Shown piece by piece: positions 6,922 to 16,062 of a stretch of DNA of 64,000 nucleotides; position 1 is the stretch's first letter, and each line of letters starts with the position of its first letter. The stretch comes from Bacteroidales bacterium. Lineage in GTDB: Bacteria; Bacteroidota; Bacteroidia; Bacteroidales; UBA932. Position numbers and translations under genes: made by a program. The stretch is taken from contig JAFQGK010000006.1 of assembly GCA_017398335.1 (NCBI GenBank), positions 1 through 64,000 on the forward strand. The letters run 5' to 3'. The notes beneath the pieces are model-generated. The model was not told the DNA's origin. It did not search any database and was given only the letters and a program-made list of their open reading frames with translations.

Positions 6922-9390
6922 TCAGAATTTAAGTGTGTAACTGAAAGACGGGAGGATTGGAATTATTCCGTATCCTGCTCCATAGTAAGTCAGGCCCATG
7001 ATATTCTCCTCAGTGAAATCATAGTACTTTTCAATCTGCGACGCTATAGGATTCATACGGCAATAGGCGTTGTACAGACTGAGATTCCATATGCTTTCAT
7101 TGCCTCTCTTAGTCGTCCTGTGGAAATTGAATCCTATATCAAGACGGTGATAATCAGGAACTTTCATGTTATTTGGACCAGCATAGAAAGTTTCCACTTC
7201 GCCGCCAATCTCTCCGTCCCATATTCCATGCGATTCACCTGTCATCCATCCTCCGCTATGGTAGTTCCAGCTTGCGTACATCTCAAAGCGTTTGCCGAAT
7301 CTGCGGGTGGCTGTGAGGGTCAGCTTGTGACGGTTGTCGTTGCGGTCCTTGTACCATTCCGGATAAAAATCCGGGAAGAATCTCTGACTCCATGAGAGAG
7401 TATAATATGCTTCGACAGATGTCTTTTCGTCTGAACAGGTAAGGCTGGTCTCAGCTCCCCACGAACGTCCCTTTCCCACCACCAAAGCATCTTCCCATCG
7501 TGTTATAGGAGGATATATGCCCCATCTGCCTCTGAATTCAAGAAGGTTTGACAAAGTCTTGTAATATCCTTCTACACTGAACTTTATGTTGTGCGGGAAA
7601 TTTACATATACTCCTCCAGCTATTTGGCGCGAACGGCTGGGGGCTATCTTGGGAGTGGAAGGCATCCAGAAGCTTGTGGGAAGCTGGAGGTAAGTCGAAC
7701 TTATCAGGTGGCTGTTCTGCGACATCTCCGAGTAAGACAGTTTCAGGTCTGTATAGTCACCGCACTGGAATCTCAATGCCGCCCTCGGCTCGATGCTATG
7801 ATACCACTTTCCTTCAGTTGCGATGGCAGCATATCTGAGTCCTATGTTAGCAGTAAACCAATCTGTCAGGGACATCTCATCTTCGATATAAAGATCTGAT
7901 TCAAATGATTGTCTCGGCGCCGACTGACTCAGGTCCTGTTCATGTGTGACTTTGCCATCAAGCTTTTCATTTTCCACAGAATAGCTTACTGGATTGTAGA
8001 AATGATACTTGAGAGTTGCCCCGTATCTGAGATGATGATTCTCTGCCGGACGATAGCTGAAATCCGCTTTCAGGCCCAGGTCCGAGGTTCGTGATTTATT
8101 TCCGTTGGAATAATAATACTCCTCATCTCTCTGTCCGGATATGGTCTGTCCTTCATCATTCAAGCCGAAAAGAGAATCATATATGGTATAGTATGCTTTG
8201 AGTGAGGTCTCATGATCAGGTGCGAACTTATAGTCCCAGTCGATAGATGTGACCAGATTGCCCCACTCAAGCCCCCATCTGGTCATATATTTCGAACTGT
8301 AATCGTCCGAAGGCTGTCTGTCATTTCCTGTAATCAGCTTTGCTGCGTCGCGACCGCCATACACATTAAGTGACAGTTTGTTGTCATTTGAAAACTTATG
8401 AGTCACGTTGGCATTAAGATCCCAGAATGCATATTTGATTCTGAATTTCGATTCTTCCAACGAGCTGATGAGAAAGCATACCGGCTCAGTCAATACATCC
8501 AGCCAGGAACGTCTCAGACCTATGTTGAATGAAGTCCTGTCCTTCCATATCGGTCCTTCGAACTGCAAGCGTCCGTCAAGAAGTCCTATCGAGAATAGTC
8601 CATGGTAGTTCTTGTAGTCGCCTTCACGGGTCTTTACATCCACTACAGAGGACATTCTGCCGCCATATCGTGCAGGAAAACCGCTTTTGTAGAAATCAAC
8701 AGACTCCACCACGTCAGAGTTGAAAGAAGAAAACAGTCCAAGCAGATGGCTGACCTGATATAAGGGAACTCCGTCCATCAGGTAAAGGTTGTCCGCTCCG
8801 TCACCTCCACGGACATACATTCCCGACATAAGCTCTGTTCCTGATGCCACACCTGGAAGCTGTTGCAGGGTCTTCAGGACATCGGGAGAACTTAAGACTG
8901 CAAAGCCTCTGTTGAAGGCTTTACCGTCGATCTTCTGCATTCCTGTCTGAGTCCTGTTTATTTCTTTGGAAGTCAGAGCGGTGATTATGGCCTCATTGAT
9001 GGTGTCGTGCTGTTCTTCGATGAAGATGGTATAGTCCTTTGGCTTCTTCCGTTTGTCTGCCTGGGTAAGGACTATGTATTTCTTCATTATTTCGTATTCG
9101 ATTCCGGTGCCGGCAAAGAGGGTCTGCAGGCATAGCTCGAGGTATTCCCGATCGGAGTCGGGCATGACGGAGTTTTGTCTGCCTTTAAGAATGTCTTTCA
9201 TCGGCTTGCCGGAGTACGGCACATCGATTTCGATGGCCGAGTCGTATACGAAGTTCACGCCCAATGATTCGTGGATGACCTTCATCTCAGATCTGAGAGT
9301 CCTGCTCTGCTGTGCCAGTGCTGGAGCAACGGCTGATAGTGCCATTGCGCAAATGGTTGTAATTAATAATAGTACGTGCTTCATTGTCAA
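6922..9390 (-). CDS. TonB-dependent outer-membrane receptor with STN domain
   Basis: An 822-residue protein. Residues 1-26 are a signal peptide; residues about 28-110 a secretin/TonB short N-terminal (STN) domain typical of receptors that signal to a FecR anti-sigma factor; residues about 145-255 the plug (GMYVRGGDGADNLYLMDGVP ... GFPARYGGRMSSVVDVKT); the rest the 22-strand barrel ending in an aromatic residue (YTLKF). The carboxypeptidase-regulatory-like domain common in SusC-type receptors is not evident between STN and plug, and no SusD gene follows. The start could be residue 3 (MKHVLLL). Together with the FecR and sigma genes upstream this is a ligand-sensing uptake system; substrate unknown. 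Confidence 0.88.
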   Translation of the reverse strand: MTMKHVLLLITTICAMALSAVAPALAQQSRTLRSEMKVIHESLGVNFVYDSAIEIDVPYSGKPMKDILKGRQNSVMPDSDREYLELCLQTLFAGTGIEYEIMKKYIVLTQADKRKKPKDYTIFIEEQHDTINEAIITALTSKEINRTQTGMQKIDGKAFNRGFAVLSSPDVLKTLQQLPGVASGTELMSGMYVRGGDGADNLYLMDGVPLYQVSHLLGLFSSFNSDVVESVDFYKSGFPARYGGRMSSVVDVKTREGDYKNYHGLFSIGLLDGRLQFEGPIWKDRTSFNIGLRRSWLDVLTEPVCFLISSLEESKFRIKYAFWDLNANVTHKFSNDNKLSLNVYGGRDAAKLITGNDRQPSDDYSSKYMTRWGLEWGNLVTSIDWDYKFAPDHETSLKAYYTIYDSLFGLNDEGQTISGQRDEEYYYSNGNKSRTSDLGLKADFSYRPAENHHLRYGATLKYHFYNPVSYSVENEKLDGKVTHEQDLSQSAPRQSFESDLYIEDEMSLTDWFTANIGLRYAAIATEGKWYHSIEPRAALRFQCGDYTDLKLSYSEMSQNSHLISSTYLQLPTSFWMPSTPKIAPSRSRQIAGGVYVNFPHNIKFSVEGYYKTLSNLLEFRGRWGIYPPITRWEDALVVGKGRSWGAETSLTCSDEKTSVEAYYTLSWSQRFFPDFYPEWYKDRNDNRHKLTLTATRRFGKRFEMYASWNYHSGGWMTGESHGIWDGEIGGEVETFYAGPNNMKVPDYHRLDIGFNFHRTTKRGNESIWNLSLYNAYCRMNPIASQIEKYYDFTEENIMGLTYYGAGYGIIPILPSFSYTLKF

Positions 9391-9404
9391 GTCGTTATGG
9401 AATC

Positions 9405-10202
9405 TTATCTCCTGACGATGTGAACATCCAGTGCAGACTCTATGAGGCTGATGATAAGGTCAAGGTCTTCTGCTTCGAATTCTCCGCTGAGCTGCTTGTC
9501 AAGGTCTGTCGCCGCGAACGACACCTTGTAATGCTCTGACAGAGTTTCAAGCACCTTGCTGAGAGGTGTCTTGTCGAAGATGAACGATCCGCGTTGCCAT
9601 GCTATGGAATTGACGTCGGATTCCATAACGATGACCGGAACTGCATCTGACTGCGAAAGGACAGCCTGCATGTCCTTGGTCAGGATCACACCTTCGGCAT
9701 CTGAAGACTTAGCGAACAGTACCTTGCCTTCTGTCACATAGACTTCCTTGACAGATGATCCGGCATCCACCATGAACTTAGTACCAAGCACCTTGACGAA
9801 AGCACCGTCTGCTGAGATTTCAAACGGCGCGGACTCGTCGCGAGCGACCTCAAAGAAAGCCTTACCTTCAAGCAAGGTCTTTCGAGGAGACTTTTCGCTG
9901 TAACTCAGTCGGGAGCCTGGTGCAAGAGTGACATGAGAACCGTCAGGAAGAACAAACTCCTGAACTTCAGCATTTGCCATAATCTGGATCTGCTGGTCAT
10001 TGTCATGGAAGAGGAACACACATAGAACAACAGCAGCAGCTGCCGCGACAATGCCTGACACCCATGGCAATACTCTCCTGCGAGGCTTCTGCTTGATGCC
10101 GTGAGCCTCATTGAAGCGTTCAAGCGCCTTCTGAGTGTAGAACCTGCCTTCCTGATAATGCTTCAGGACGAAGTCCATATGTCTATCTTCAAAGTCTGAC
10201 AT
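9405..10202 (-). CDS. FecR-family anti-sigma factor
   Basis: A 265-residue single-pass inner-membrane protein. Residues 1-44 are the cytoplasmic sigma-binding segment, residues about 46-66 the membrane helix (WVSGIVAAAAAVVLCVFLF), and residues about 85-180 the periplasmic FecR domain (FVLPDGSHVTLAPGSRLSYS ... GKAFFEVARDESAPFEI). The C-terminal DUF4974/STN-like part follows (FDKTPLSKVLETLSEHYKVS). It should hold the ECF sigma factor inactive until the TonB receptor reports ligand. It lies 14 bases upstream of the receptor gene and 76 bases downstream of the sigma gene. Confidence 0.9.
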   Translation of the reverse strand: MSDFEDRHMDFVLKHYQEGRFYTQKALERFNEAHGIKQKPRRRVLPWVSGIVAAAAAVVLCVFLFHDNDQQIQIMANAEVQEFVLPDGSHVTLAPGSRLSYSEKSPRKTLLEGKAFFEVARDESAPFEISADGAFVKVLGTKFMVDAGSSVKEVYVTEGKVLFAKSSDAEGVILTKDMQAVLSQSDAVPVIVMESDVNSIAWQRGSFIFDKTPLSKVLETLSEHYKVSFAATDLDKQLSGEFEAEDLDLIISLIESALDVHIVRR

Positions 10203-10278
10203 GATTAAGATTTAAGATTCCGTTAATCCGACATAAAGACGGAAGTGTTTTGAAAAAGTACTATATGATTTTGAAAAA

Positions 10279-10797
10279 TTATGCAAAAAGGAACATATAA
10301 ATTTTGTGGATGCCCTCCTTAAGGACTTTCAAGGCCTTGCTGATCTGGTTTCGGACCGTGTTGACTGACAGTCCCAATTCGTCAGCGATTTCCTCATATT
10401 TAAGCCCGTCACGCTTGCTCATGATAAATACTTCGCGGCATTTGTCCGGAAGACTGTCGATGGCTGTCCAGAGCTTGGCCTCTGTCTGCGAGCGTTCCTG
10501 AGCATCATTATCGTCGATGATTCCGTAGGTGTCGTATGGCTTGAGGGATTCGGTCGGGATGCCTTTCTTCCGCAGATGGTCAAGGCAGCGGTTCCGGACC
10601 ATCATGTATAGATATGACTTCCTGCTGAGTACATGTGCCCCTTCCTGTAGTTTCTCCCAAAGAGCAGTATAGCATTCCTGAACGACATCTTCCGCGAGAT
10701 CTACATCCTGAATGTAGTGCAGCGCATACAGACACAGAGGCCTGTAATTGTAACGGAACAGGTCGTCGAATAATATCTCTTTGTCTGTCTGAGGCAT
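10279..10797 (-). CDS. ECF RNA polymerase sigma factor (FecI-type)
   Basis: A 172-residue protein with region 2 (LFRYNYRPLCLYALHYIQD, VDLAEDVVQECYTALWEKL) and region 4 (IDSLPDKCREVFIMSKRDG, LKYEEIADELGLSVNTVRNQ). This is the ECF architecture of Bacteroidota sigma-70 family members paired with FecR. It probably directs transcription of the receptor operon, and perhaps its own gene, once released by the anti-sigma factor. It is the first gene of the leftward operon and is divergent from the TSCPD gene, sharing a palindromic promoter region. Confidence 0.92.
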   Translation of the reverse strand: MPQTDKEILFDDLFRYNYRPLCLYALHYIQDVDLAEDVVQECYTALWEKLQEGAHVLSRKSYLYMMVRNRCLDHLRKKGIPTESLKPYDTYGIIDDNDAQERSQTEAKLWTAIDSLPDKCREVFIMSKRDGLKYEEIADELGLSVNTVRNQISKALKVLKEGIHKIYMFLFA

Positions 10798-10815
10798 ATT
10801 CTTCTGAACGTTGAG

Positions 10816-10846
10816 TTTACAAAGATAGGAGAATTCCTTATCTTTG
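10816..10846 (+). promoter_or_regulatory. Promoter for the TSCPD gene
   Basis: TATCTTTGCAG (box at 10839-10846) is an extended -7 match, with TTTA 19 nt upstream at 10816-10819. The leader to the ATG would be about 14 nt. It mirrors the minus-strand promoter around a central GAATTC (10831-10836). Confidence 0.6.
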
Positions 10847-10850
10847 CAGA
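10820..10850 (-). promoter_or_regulatory. Promoter for ECF sigma operon
   Basis: On the minus strand TATCTTTG (10827-10820) matches the -7 consensus exactly, with TCTG (10850-10847) 19 nt upstream as a weak -33 box. The predicted leader is about 16 nt. The element is one half of a near-palindrome shared with the divergent promoter. Confidence 0.6.
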
Positions 10851-10866
10851 TATAAAGTCATAAAAG

Positions 10867-11151
10867 ATGCAGATAATATCAGATACATACAAGGGATCTG
10901 TCAGATATTTGGTAGCTCAGACAGAGGGAGTGTGCTCGAAGGCAATCGAACTGCTAGTAGAAGGGGATGTGATTCTTGATGTTGCCTTTCATGGTGGTTG
11001 CAACGGAAACCTCAAGGGAATCACAGCTCTTGTCAAGGGACAAAAGATATCCGATGTCAAGGAGCGCCTCAGCGGTATTACCTGCGGGGGCAAGAATACT
11101 TCATGTCCGGACCAGTTCGCCCAGCTGCTTGCCGCTGTTCAGGAAAAATAA
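10867..11151 (+). CDS. TSCPD domain protein (TIGR03905 family)
   Basis: A 94-residue protein. It contains VCSKAIELLVEGDVILDVAF, then GGCNGNLKGITALVKG, and ends near the signature KNTSCPDQFAQLL, the TSCPD motif of a small domain found alone or at the end of some ribonucleotide reductases. The conserved Cys residues (in VCSK, GGCNGN, ITCGG and TSCPD) suggest metal binding. The stand-alone protein's function is not established. It is monocistronic, convergent with the esterase gene and separated from it by only five bases. Confidence 0.85.
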   Translation: MQIISDTYKGSVRYLVAQTEGVCSKAIELLVEGDVILDVAFHGGCNGNLKGITALVKGQKISDVKERLSGITCGGKNTSCPDQFAQLLAAVQEK

Positions 11152-11156
11152 TCATA

Positions 11157-12053
11157 TCATTTTGCCAGAAGGTAAAGGACTGGAATCTCAAATCTGGAAT
11201 TCCAGTCTTTCTCAGTATGGGCATGTCCGGGAAAAAACCTGTACATATAACCCTCTTTACCATTACCTGCAGGCCAGTCAAGTTCCGAGATCATTTCGTT
11301 GATCGCCTCCTGTGTCTTGTCATATCCCGCATCTATGGTCTTGTCACCGCAGTCCATATATAGTCTGTGGCTATCATCGGCAGGAAGATTCTGACGCAGG
11401 TACTCTCTGTATGCATCTGCTGCCGGAGTCTGGTCTTTATCCGTGTGCGGATTCCAAAGGTTTGAATGAGTGGAAAGGCATGCTGCACCTGAGAAGACTT
11501 CAGGATACTCGCATAGAGCATATGATGAAATGAGACCGCCGCAGCTGCTTCCGGAAACGAAGGTATGTGCAGCATCTCCCCATGTGGAATATTTCCCGTC
11601 AATGAACGGCTTTACCTCCTCTACAATGAATCTGAGGTACTCGTCACCTAGTGGGGTGAACCCCTCCGGCAGGCAGCCTTCAGGTATGGCCTGGCATATC
11701 TTCGACGGATAGTATTCCTCATATCTGAGTGTGCCGCAGTCCATTCCTACTACGATGCAAGGGCGTATCTTTCCTTCAGCAGTCAGACGTGCCAATGTCT
11801 CGTCCACACCCCATTCCTCACCGTTCCAGGTTATGGAAGCATCGAACAGGTTCTGTCCGTCATGCATATAGATTACGTCGTATTTCTTCTGAGGGTCGTA
11901 GTCAGAAGGGGTCCATACCCTTACTGCTCTGGACGCAATGAATTTCGACTGGAAGTCTTCGTAGATGTCGATTTTTCCTGTCACTTCCGGCGCACTGCTG
12001 CAGGCGCTCGCGAAGCAGTAAAGTACAGATAAGGCAATAATCAGTCTCTTCAT
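11157..12053 (-). CDS. Exported alpha/beta-hydrolase (esterase D/PF00756-like)
   Basis: About 298 residues from the chosen ATG (MKRLIIALSVLYCFASACSS), which gives a signal peptide ending in a lipobox-like FASAC; a start nine codons earlier would lie upstream of the predicted transcription start. The fold of the PF00756 esterase family is visible: VIYMHDGQNLF (oxyanion region), the nucleophile in SGSSCGG (GxSxG), and the His in FFPGHAHTEKDW. Members cleave ester bonds of siderophores, feruloyl-sugars or S-formylglutathione; the substrate cannot be told here. The gene seems to stand alone. Confidence 0.8.
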   Translation of the reverse strand: MKRLIIALSVLYCFASACSSAPEVTGKIDIYEDFQSKFIASRAVRVWTPSDYDPQKKYDVIYMHDGQNLFDASITWNGEEWGVDETLARLTAEGKIRPCIVVGMDCGTLRYEEYYPSKICQAIPEGCLPEGFTPLGDEYLRFIVEEVKPFIDGKYSTWGDAAHTFVSGSSCGGLISSYALCEYPEVFSGAACLSTHSNLWNPHTDKDQTPAADAYREYLRQNLPADDSHRLYMDCGDKTIDAGYDKTQEAINEMISELDWPAGNGKEGYMYRFFPGHAHTEKDWNSRFEIPVLYLLAK

Positions 12054-12077
12054 GTCTTTGATTGCTGGAATTATATA

Positions 12078-12085
12078 CAAAGATA
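12078..12085 (-). promoter_or_regulatory. Candidate -7 box for the esterase gene
   Basis: TATCTTTG on the minus strand, followed by TATA, 25-32 nt before the chosen ATG. It is an exact TAnnTTTG match; the -33 region is poor. Its position favours the ATG at 12053 over the one at 12080. Confidence 0.5.
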
Positions 12086-12126
12086 ATCCTTTTTATGATA
12101 TTCTGTCTTTAATATATCACACAGAC

Positions 12127-12157
12127 TTGTATATCAGCTGATTTTCAATTAACTTTA
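12127..12157 (+). promoter_or_regulatory. Promoter for DUF3857 operon
   Basis: TTG (12127-12129), 20-nt spacer, TAACTTTA (12150-12157), 18 nt before the ATG. Spacing and -7 box fit the Bacteroidota consensus well. Confidence 0.6.
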
Positions 12158-12175
12158 TACGCAGATTAAATTACT

Positions 12176-14158
12176 ATGGTTATGAACAGAGTGTATTTTA
12201 TCTTCAGTCTGGCACTGATTCTCATATCAGCTGATCTTTTCTCTCAGACAATCCCGGTAAACAAACGTTTCGGAAAAGTTTCCAAGGAAGAAGTCGAACT
12301 CAAGGAATATCCTGCAGATACCTCTGCATCCGCACTGATGCTCTATGAAAATACTTATGTATCTCTTAACTTCGACCCGGCAAACGGATTTGTACTCAAT
12401 ACTCAAAAGCACAGAAGGATAAAGATTCTTAAGGAAGAGGGACTTGAATGGGGCGATGTCGAAATGATATACTATTATTCCAGCGTCTTGAGAGATAATA
12501 TTTTCAAGATCGACGTTGTCACATATAATATGGTTGACGGCAAAGTAGTGGAAACCAAGATGCCGAACAAATATATATTTGACGATGAGTACACTGAAAA
12601 CTACAGGAAGATATCCTTTTCTGCCCAGGAAGTAAGAGTCGGTTCAGTCATCGAGATAAGATATGAAATAAGCAGTAACATCTATTGGGAAATTGATGAT
12701 ATCTATATTCAGAAAAATATCCCGGTAAATCTTTCGGAATGTCAGGTGCGCGTGCCGTCAATGTTTGATTTCAACAAGCAGCAGAAGGGCTTCCATCATG
12801 TTGATTATGAGTGTACACCGGAGGCTGGTTCGATTCTTCTGGGTGGAGGCGCGTCCTATTCATATACAATGGTTGTAGATAAATTTATATCAAAGGACAT
12901 TCCAGCATTCAAGAGGGAGCCGTATCTGTATAATCCGGATCAGTATTACACATCGATACACTATGATATAAAGTCACTGACCATACCGGGGTCCATATCT
13001 GAAAATTTCGGTGTGACATGGGACGATGTCGACCAATCTTATCTCGGTACGGAAATGATGCGCAGGTTCAAGGCACCGTGCCAGTTCAAGAATGAAGTTG
13101 CTGCTCTTTCTAAGGAAGGAACTGACATTGAAAGGATTGCGGAAGTCGTTGAACTTGTGAAGGATAAGGTGCAGTGGAATGAGAAATACAAGATTGTGCC
13201 GGATATGATGGCCCAGGTGGTGAAGGCCAGATCAGGCAGTAATGTCGATATCAACTGCCTCATAGCAGGATGTCTTCGCGAAATAGGGTATAGGGTGGAG
13301 CCAGTCCTTATAAAGTTGAGGACGTCAGGCTATTTGTTCGAAGAACACCCGGAGAGACGTCCTTATGATACATTCATTCTGAAAGTCGACGCTTCGGACG
13401 GTCGGTCATATTATCTTGATGGAGGAGCGAAAGAATCATACATCAATATTCCAGATCCGGTCATGCTTGTAACAAATGCCCGTATCCTGCGTCCGGAAGG
13501 CAGGAGTGAGTGGGTGAATCTTACAAGACTTGCGAAGAATAATTCAGTAGTATTCGTAAAGACACATGTCACTCCCGATATGAGGCTTAACGGTTCTATG
13601 AATGCGAATTTCTCCGGTCAGGATTCATATAAGACAAAGATACAATATCAGTCCTATGATGACGAGGATGGCTACATTGAAGCGATTGAGGATGGCAACC
13701 TTATAGAAATCATTGACTTCAAGTCTTCCGGAATGAAGGATTATTCCGGCGTTGCTTCATATGACTTTACTTTTGAGCGTGACCTTACTGCAACTGACGG
13801 CAGGATATATGTAAATCCGTTCATCCGCAGATTCCATTCCAAGGATTCGTTTCAGTCGATAACCAGAGAATATCCGATCGATTTTCCATATCCTTATGGC
13901 GTCAGCTATATGTTTTCCATGGATATTCCTGAAGGGTACGCTGTTGAGCAGGTTCCGGAGAATGCATTGATCAAGTTCCCTGGTCTTGATGCCACGCTTA
14001 AGGTTATGACAAACGTAAGTGAATCTGAGATCATGCTGATGTTCAACTATACTCAGAACAATATGGTAGGGCAGGTGGAGGATTACCCTGCAATCAGAGC
14101 TTTATGGCAGTATATCAATGAGGTGTACGAATCTATGATTGTTTTAAAGAAGATCTGA
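12176..14158 (+). CDS. DUF3857 protein with degenerate transglutaminase domain
   Basis: A 660-residue exported protein; the signal peptide covers residues 1-23 (VYFIFSLALILISADLFSQ). Residues about 60-240 match DUF3857 (HRRIKILKEEGLEWGDVEM, VRVGSVIEIRYEISSNIYWE). Residues about 300-420 are the transglutaminase-like core, and the rest is a beta-rich C-terminal domain. The core reads ARSGSNVDINCLIAGCLREI, where active members have a GDC nucleophile; here Cys is replaced in the GSNVD motif, so this copy is probably not catalytic. The stop overlaps the start of the next DUF3857 gene by one base. A structural or regulatory partner of that catalytic paralog is plausible. Start at residue 3 is equally possible. 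Confidence 0.82.
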   Translation: MVMNRVYFIFSLALILISADLFSQTIPVNKRFGKVSKEEVELKEYPADTSASALMLYENTYVSLNFDPANGFVLNTQKHRRIKILKEEGLEWGDVEMIYYYSSVLRDNIFKIDVVTYNMVDGKVVETKMPNKYIFDDEYTENYRKISFSAQEVRVGSVIEIRYEISSNIYWEIDDIYIQKNIPVNLSECQVRVPSMFDFNKQQKGFHHVDYECTPEAGSILLGGGASYSYTMVVDKFISKDIPAFKREPYLYNPDQYYTSIHYDIKSLTIPGSISENFGVTWDDVDQSYLGTEMMRRFKAPCQFKNEVAALSKEGTDIERIAEVVELVKDKVQWNEKYKIVPDMMAQVVKARSGSNVDINCLIAGCLREIGYRVEPVLIKLRTSGYLFEEHPERRPYDTFILKVDASDGRSYYLDGGAKESYINIPDPVMLVTNARILRPEGRSEWVNLTRLAKNNSVVFVKTHVTPDMRLNGSMNANFSGQDSYKTKIQYQSYDDEDGYIEAIEDGNLIEIIDFKSSGMKDYSGVASYDFTFERDLTATDGRIYVNPFIRRFHSKDSFQSITREYPIDFPYPYGVSYMFSMDIPEGYAVEQVPENALIKFPGLDATLKVMTNVSESEIMLMFNYTQNNMVGQVEDYPAIRALWQYINEVYESMIVLKKI

Positions 14159-16038
14159 TGATGAGGCGGATATTTCTATTTCCTGTACTGATTCTTATCA
14201 GTATTGTTTCATATGCTGATGACAAAGATAAGTCGGATGCCGTGATCCTGTCTGACAGGACTTCCTTTGACGTAATCTCGCCGTCAACAGGAACGATGAA
14301 ATCTCATCGCAGGATATTGGTCAATAACGAGAAAGGTCTGAGTTCCGCCTTCTTCAGCGCTTACATTGACCCGTTCAGAAATCTGACTGCCTTTTCCGGC
14401 AGGATTGAGGCAGACGGAAAAACCATCCGTAAACTCAAGTCATCCGATCTTACCACCGTACTTCTGAGTGACGGTGTGGCATCTGATAACTATGTGTCTT
14501 ACTATGAGCCTGCAGCCCTTTATCCGTTTATCGTCGAATATGATTATGAGATATCTTTCAGAAAAGGATTTGTCTCATTCCCTTCATATTTTCCTGTGAG
14601 TGAGCATAATGTTGCTGTTGAAGAAGCCTCATATACTCTTTCGGTACCGTCCGGAATGCAGATCCAATACAATGCGAGCAAAGCACCGCAGAGGACGACA
14701 GAAGGAAAGAAAGATATATACACCTGGTCGTTTGACGGATTTGACGGCTATAAATATGAGCATATGATGCCGGATATTCTGGAGTGTGTCCCATATGTCT
14801 ATTCCGGACCTGTAGAATTCGAATATGCCGGCAAGCCTGGTACGATGTCTGACTGGAAAGAAGCCGGATCCTGGCTTTACAATCTTCAGAAGGATGTTCT
14901 TGATGTTCCTGACGACTTGAGAAAAAAGATTGAAGCCCTGTTGGCCGGTCTCACTGATGATAGGGCAAGAATCAAGGCTCTTTATGACTTCCTCAGGGAA
15001 AACACCAGATATGTCAGCATACAGCTGGGAATAGGCGGATACAAGCCTATCCCTGTCGAGACGGTATATAAGACAGGATTCGGCGACTGCAAGGCTCTGT
15101 CCGTCTATATGCAGGCACTGCTTTCGGTAGCTGGCATAGAATCGGAATATTTTATTGTCCATACAGACAATGAGGACCTTCTCCCGGACTTTCATTCAAT
15201 AGGGCAGATGAACCATGCCATGCTCTGTATCCCTATGGAAAAGGATTCATTATGGATAGAATGCACAAATCCACGATATCCTCTTGGATACAGGCATAGT
15301 TCTGTTGCCGGTCATCAGGTGGTACTTATCAGGAAGGATGGCGGTCAGATGGTCAGGGTCAGGGATTATCCGGATTCATTGAGATTGAGAACGGAAACCG
15401 TTGATGTAGAGCTGAAGTCCGATGGTACGGCGAGATGCAGAGGGCAGAGAAGGCTTCTTCTGAATAGGGTGGAATCGTATATCGGATTCCGTGCATTGAA
15501 CAGCAAGCAGCAGTTCGACGCTGTAATGTCAGGCAATTTATTGAATCCTACGGATTTCAAGATCACCTCTGTCGAAGACAACTTCAATGATTGGTCTGCG
15601 ATGTCACCTGGTGTGGAATATATACCTGAATTCCGTCTGGAATATTCATATTCTGTAAAAGATTATGCAAAAGTATCAGGAGACCGCATCTTCATGGATA
15701 TGAATCCATTCTCCAAAAGAATGTCCTCTGACAGAAGCGAGCGGATCAATGAAATCGAGATCATGTCCGGAAGGACTCTTACTGATATTGTCCGTGTCCA
15801 GCTTCCATCAGGATATATCCCGGAATCTCTTCCTGCCACAAGCAAAGTTGACAGTCAGTTCGGCTGTCTTATGACGGATGTGTCGTATGATGCAGACTCA
15901 TCTGTCGTGACAATAGTCCAGACACTTACATTATATTCCGGCCGGTTCCCTAAAGAAGAATATGCAGACTACAGAACATTTGCCCGATCTGTATCACGTG
16001 CGTATGACGGCAAGATAGTTCTGGTCCGGAAACAATAA
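14158..16038 (+). CDS. DUF3857/transglutaminase-like protein, catalytic type
   Basis: A 626-residue exported protein with signal peptide (RRIFLFPVLILISIVSYA). DUF3857 spans residues about 30-215, and a transglutaminase-like domain about 250-390 with an intact triad: Cys311 in TGFGDCKALS, His353 in GQMNHAML and Glu368 in LWIECTNP (Glu for Asp is common in this group). The C-terminal domain is beta-rich. The family is widespread in Bacteroidota, probably acting in the periplasm as a cysteine protease or transglutaminase on unknown substrates. It is translationally coupled to the preceding inactive-looking paralog and followed after 24 bases by an outer-membrane barrel gene. Confidence 0.87.
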   Translation: MMRRIFLFPVLILISIVSYADDKDKSDAVILSDRTSFDVISPSTGTMKSHRRILVNNEKGLSSAFFSAYIDPFRNLTAFSGRIEADGKTIRKLKSSDLTTVLLSDGVASDNYVSYYEPAALYPFIVEYDYEISFRKGFVSFPSYFPVSEHNVAVEEASYTLSVPSGMQIQYNASKAPQRTTEGKKDIYTWSFDGFDGYKYEHMMPDILECVPYVYSGPVEFEYAGKPGTMSDWKEAGSWLYNLQKDVLDVPDDLRKKIEALLAGLTDDRARIKALYDFLRENTRYVSIQLGIGGYKPIPVETVYKTGFGDCKALSVYMQALLSVAGIESEYFIVHTDNEDLLPDFHSIGQMNHAMLCIPMEKDSLWIECTNPRYPLGYRHSSVAGHQVVLIRKDGGQMVRVRDYPDSLRLRTETVDVELKSDGTARCRGQRRLLLNRVESYIGFRALNSKQQFDAVMSGNLLNPTDFKITSVEDNFNDWSAMSPGVEYIPEFRLEYSYSVKDYAKVSGDRIFMDMNPFSKRMSSDRSERINEIEIMSGRTLTDIVRVQLPSGYIPESLPATSKVDSQFGCLMTDVSYDADSSVVTIVQTLTLYSGRFPKEEYADYRTFARSVSRAYDGKIVLVRKQ

Positions 16039-16062
16039 ACCCATCGACACCAGATTTTACCT

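Noticed and set aside
5975..9390. SusC/SusD glycan-uptake pair
   Set aside because: The lipoprotein is DUF4249-like rather than SusD-like, and the receptor lacks an evident carboxypeptidase-like domain.
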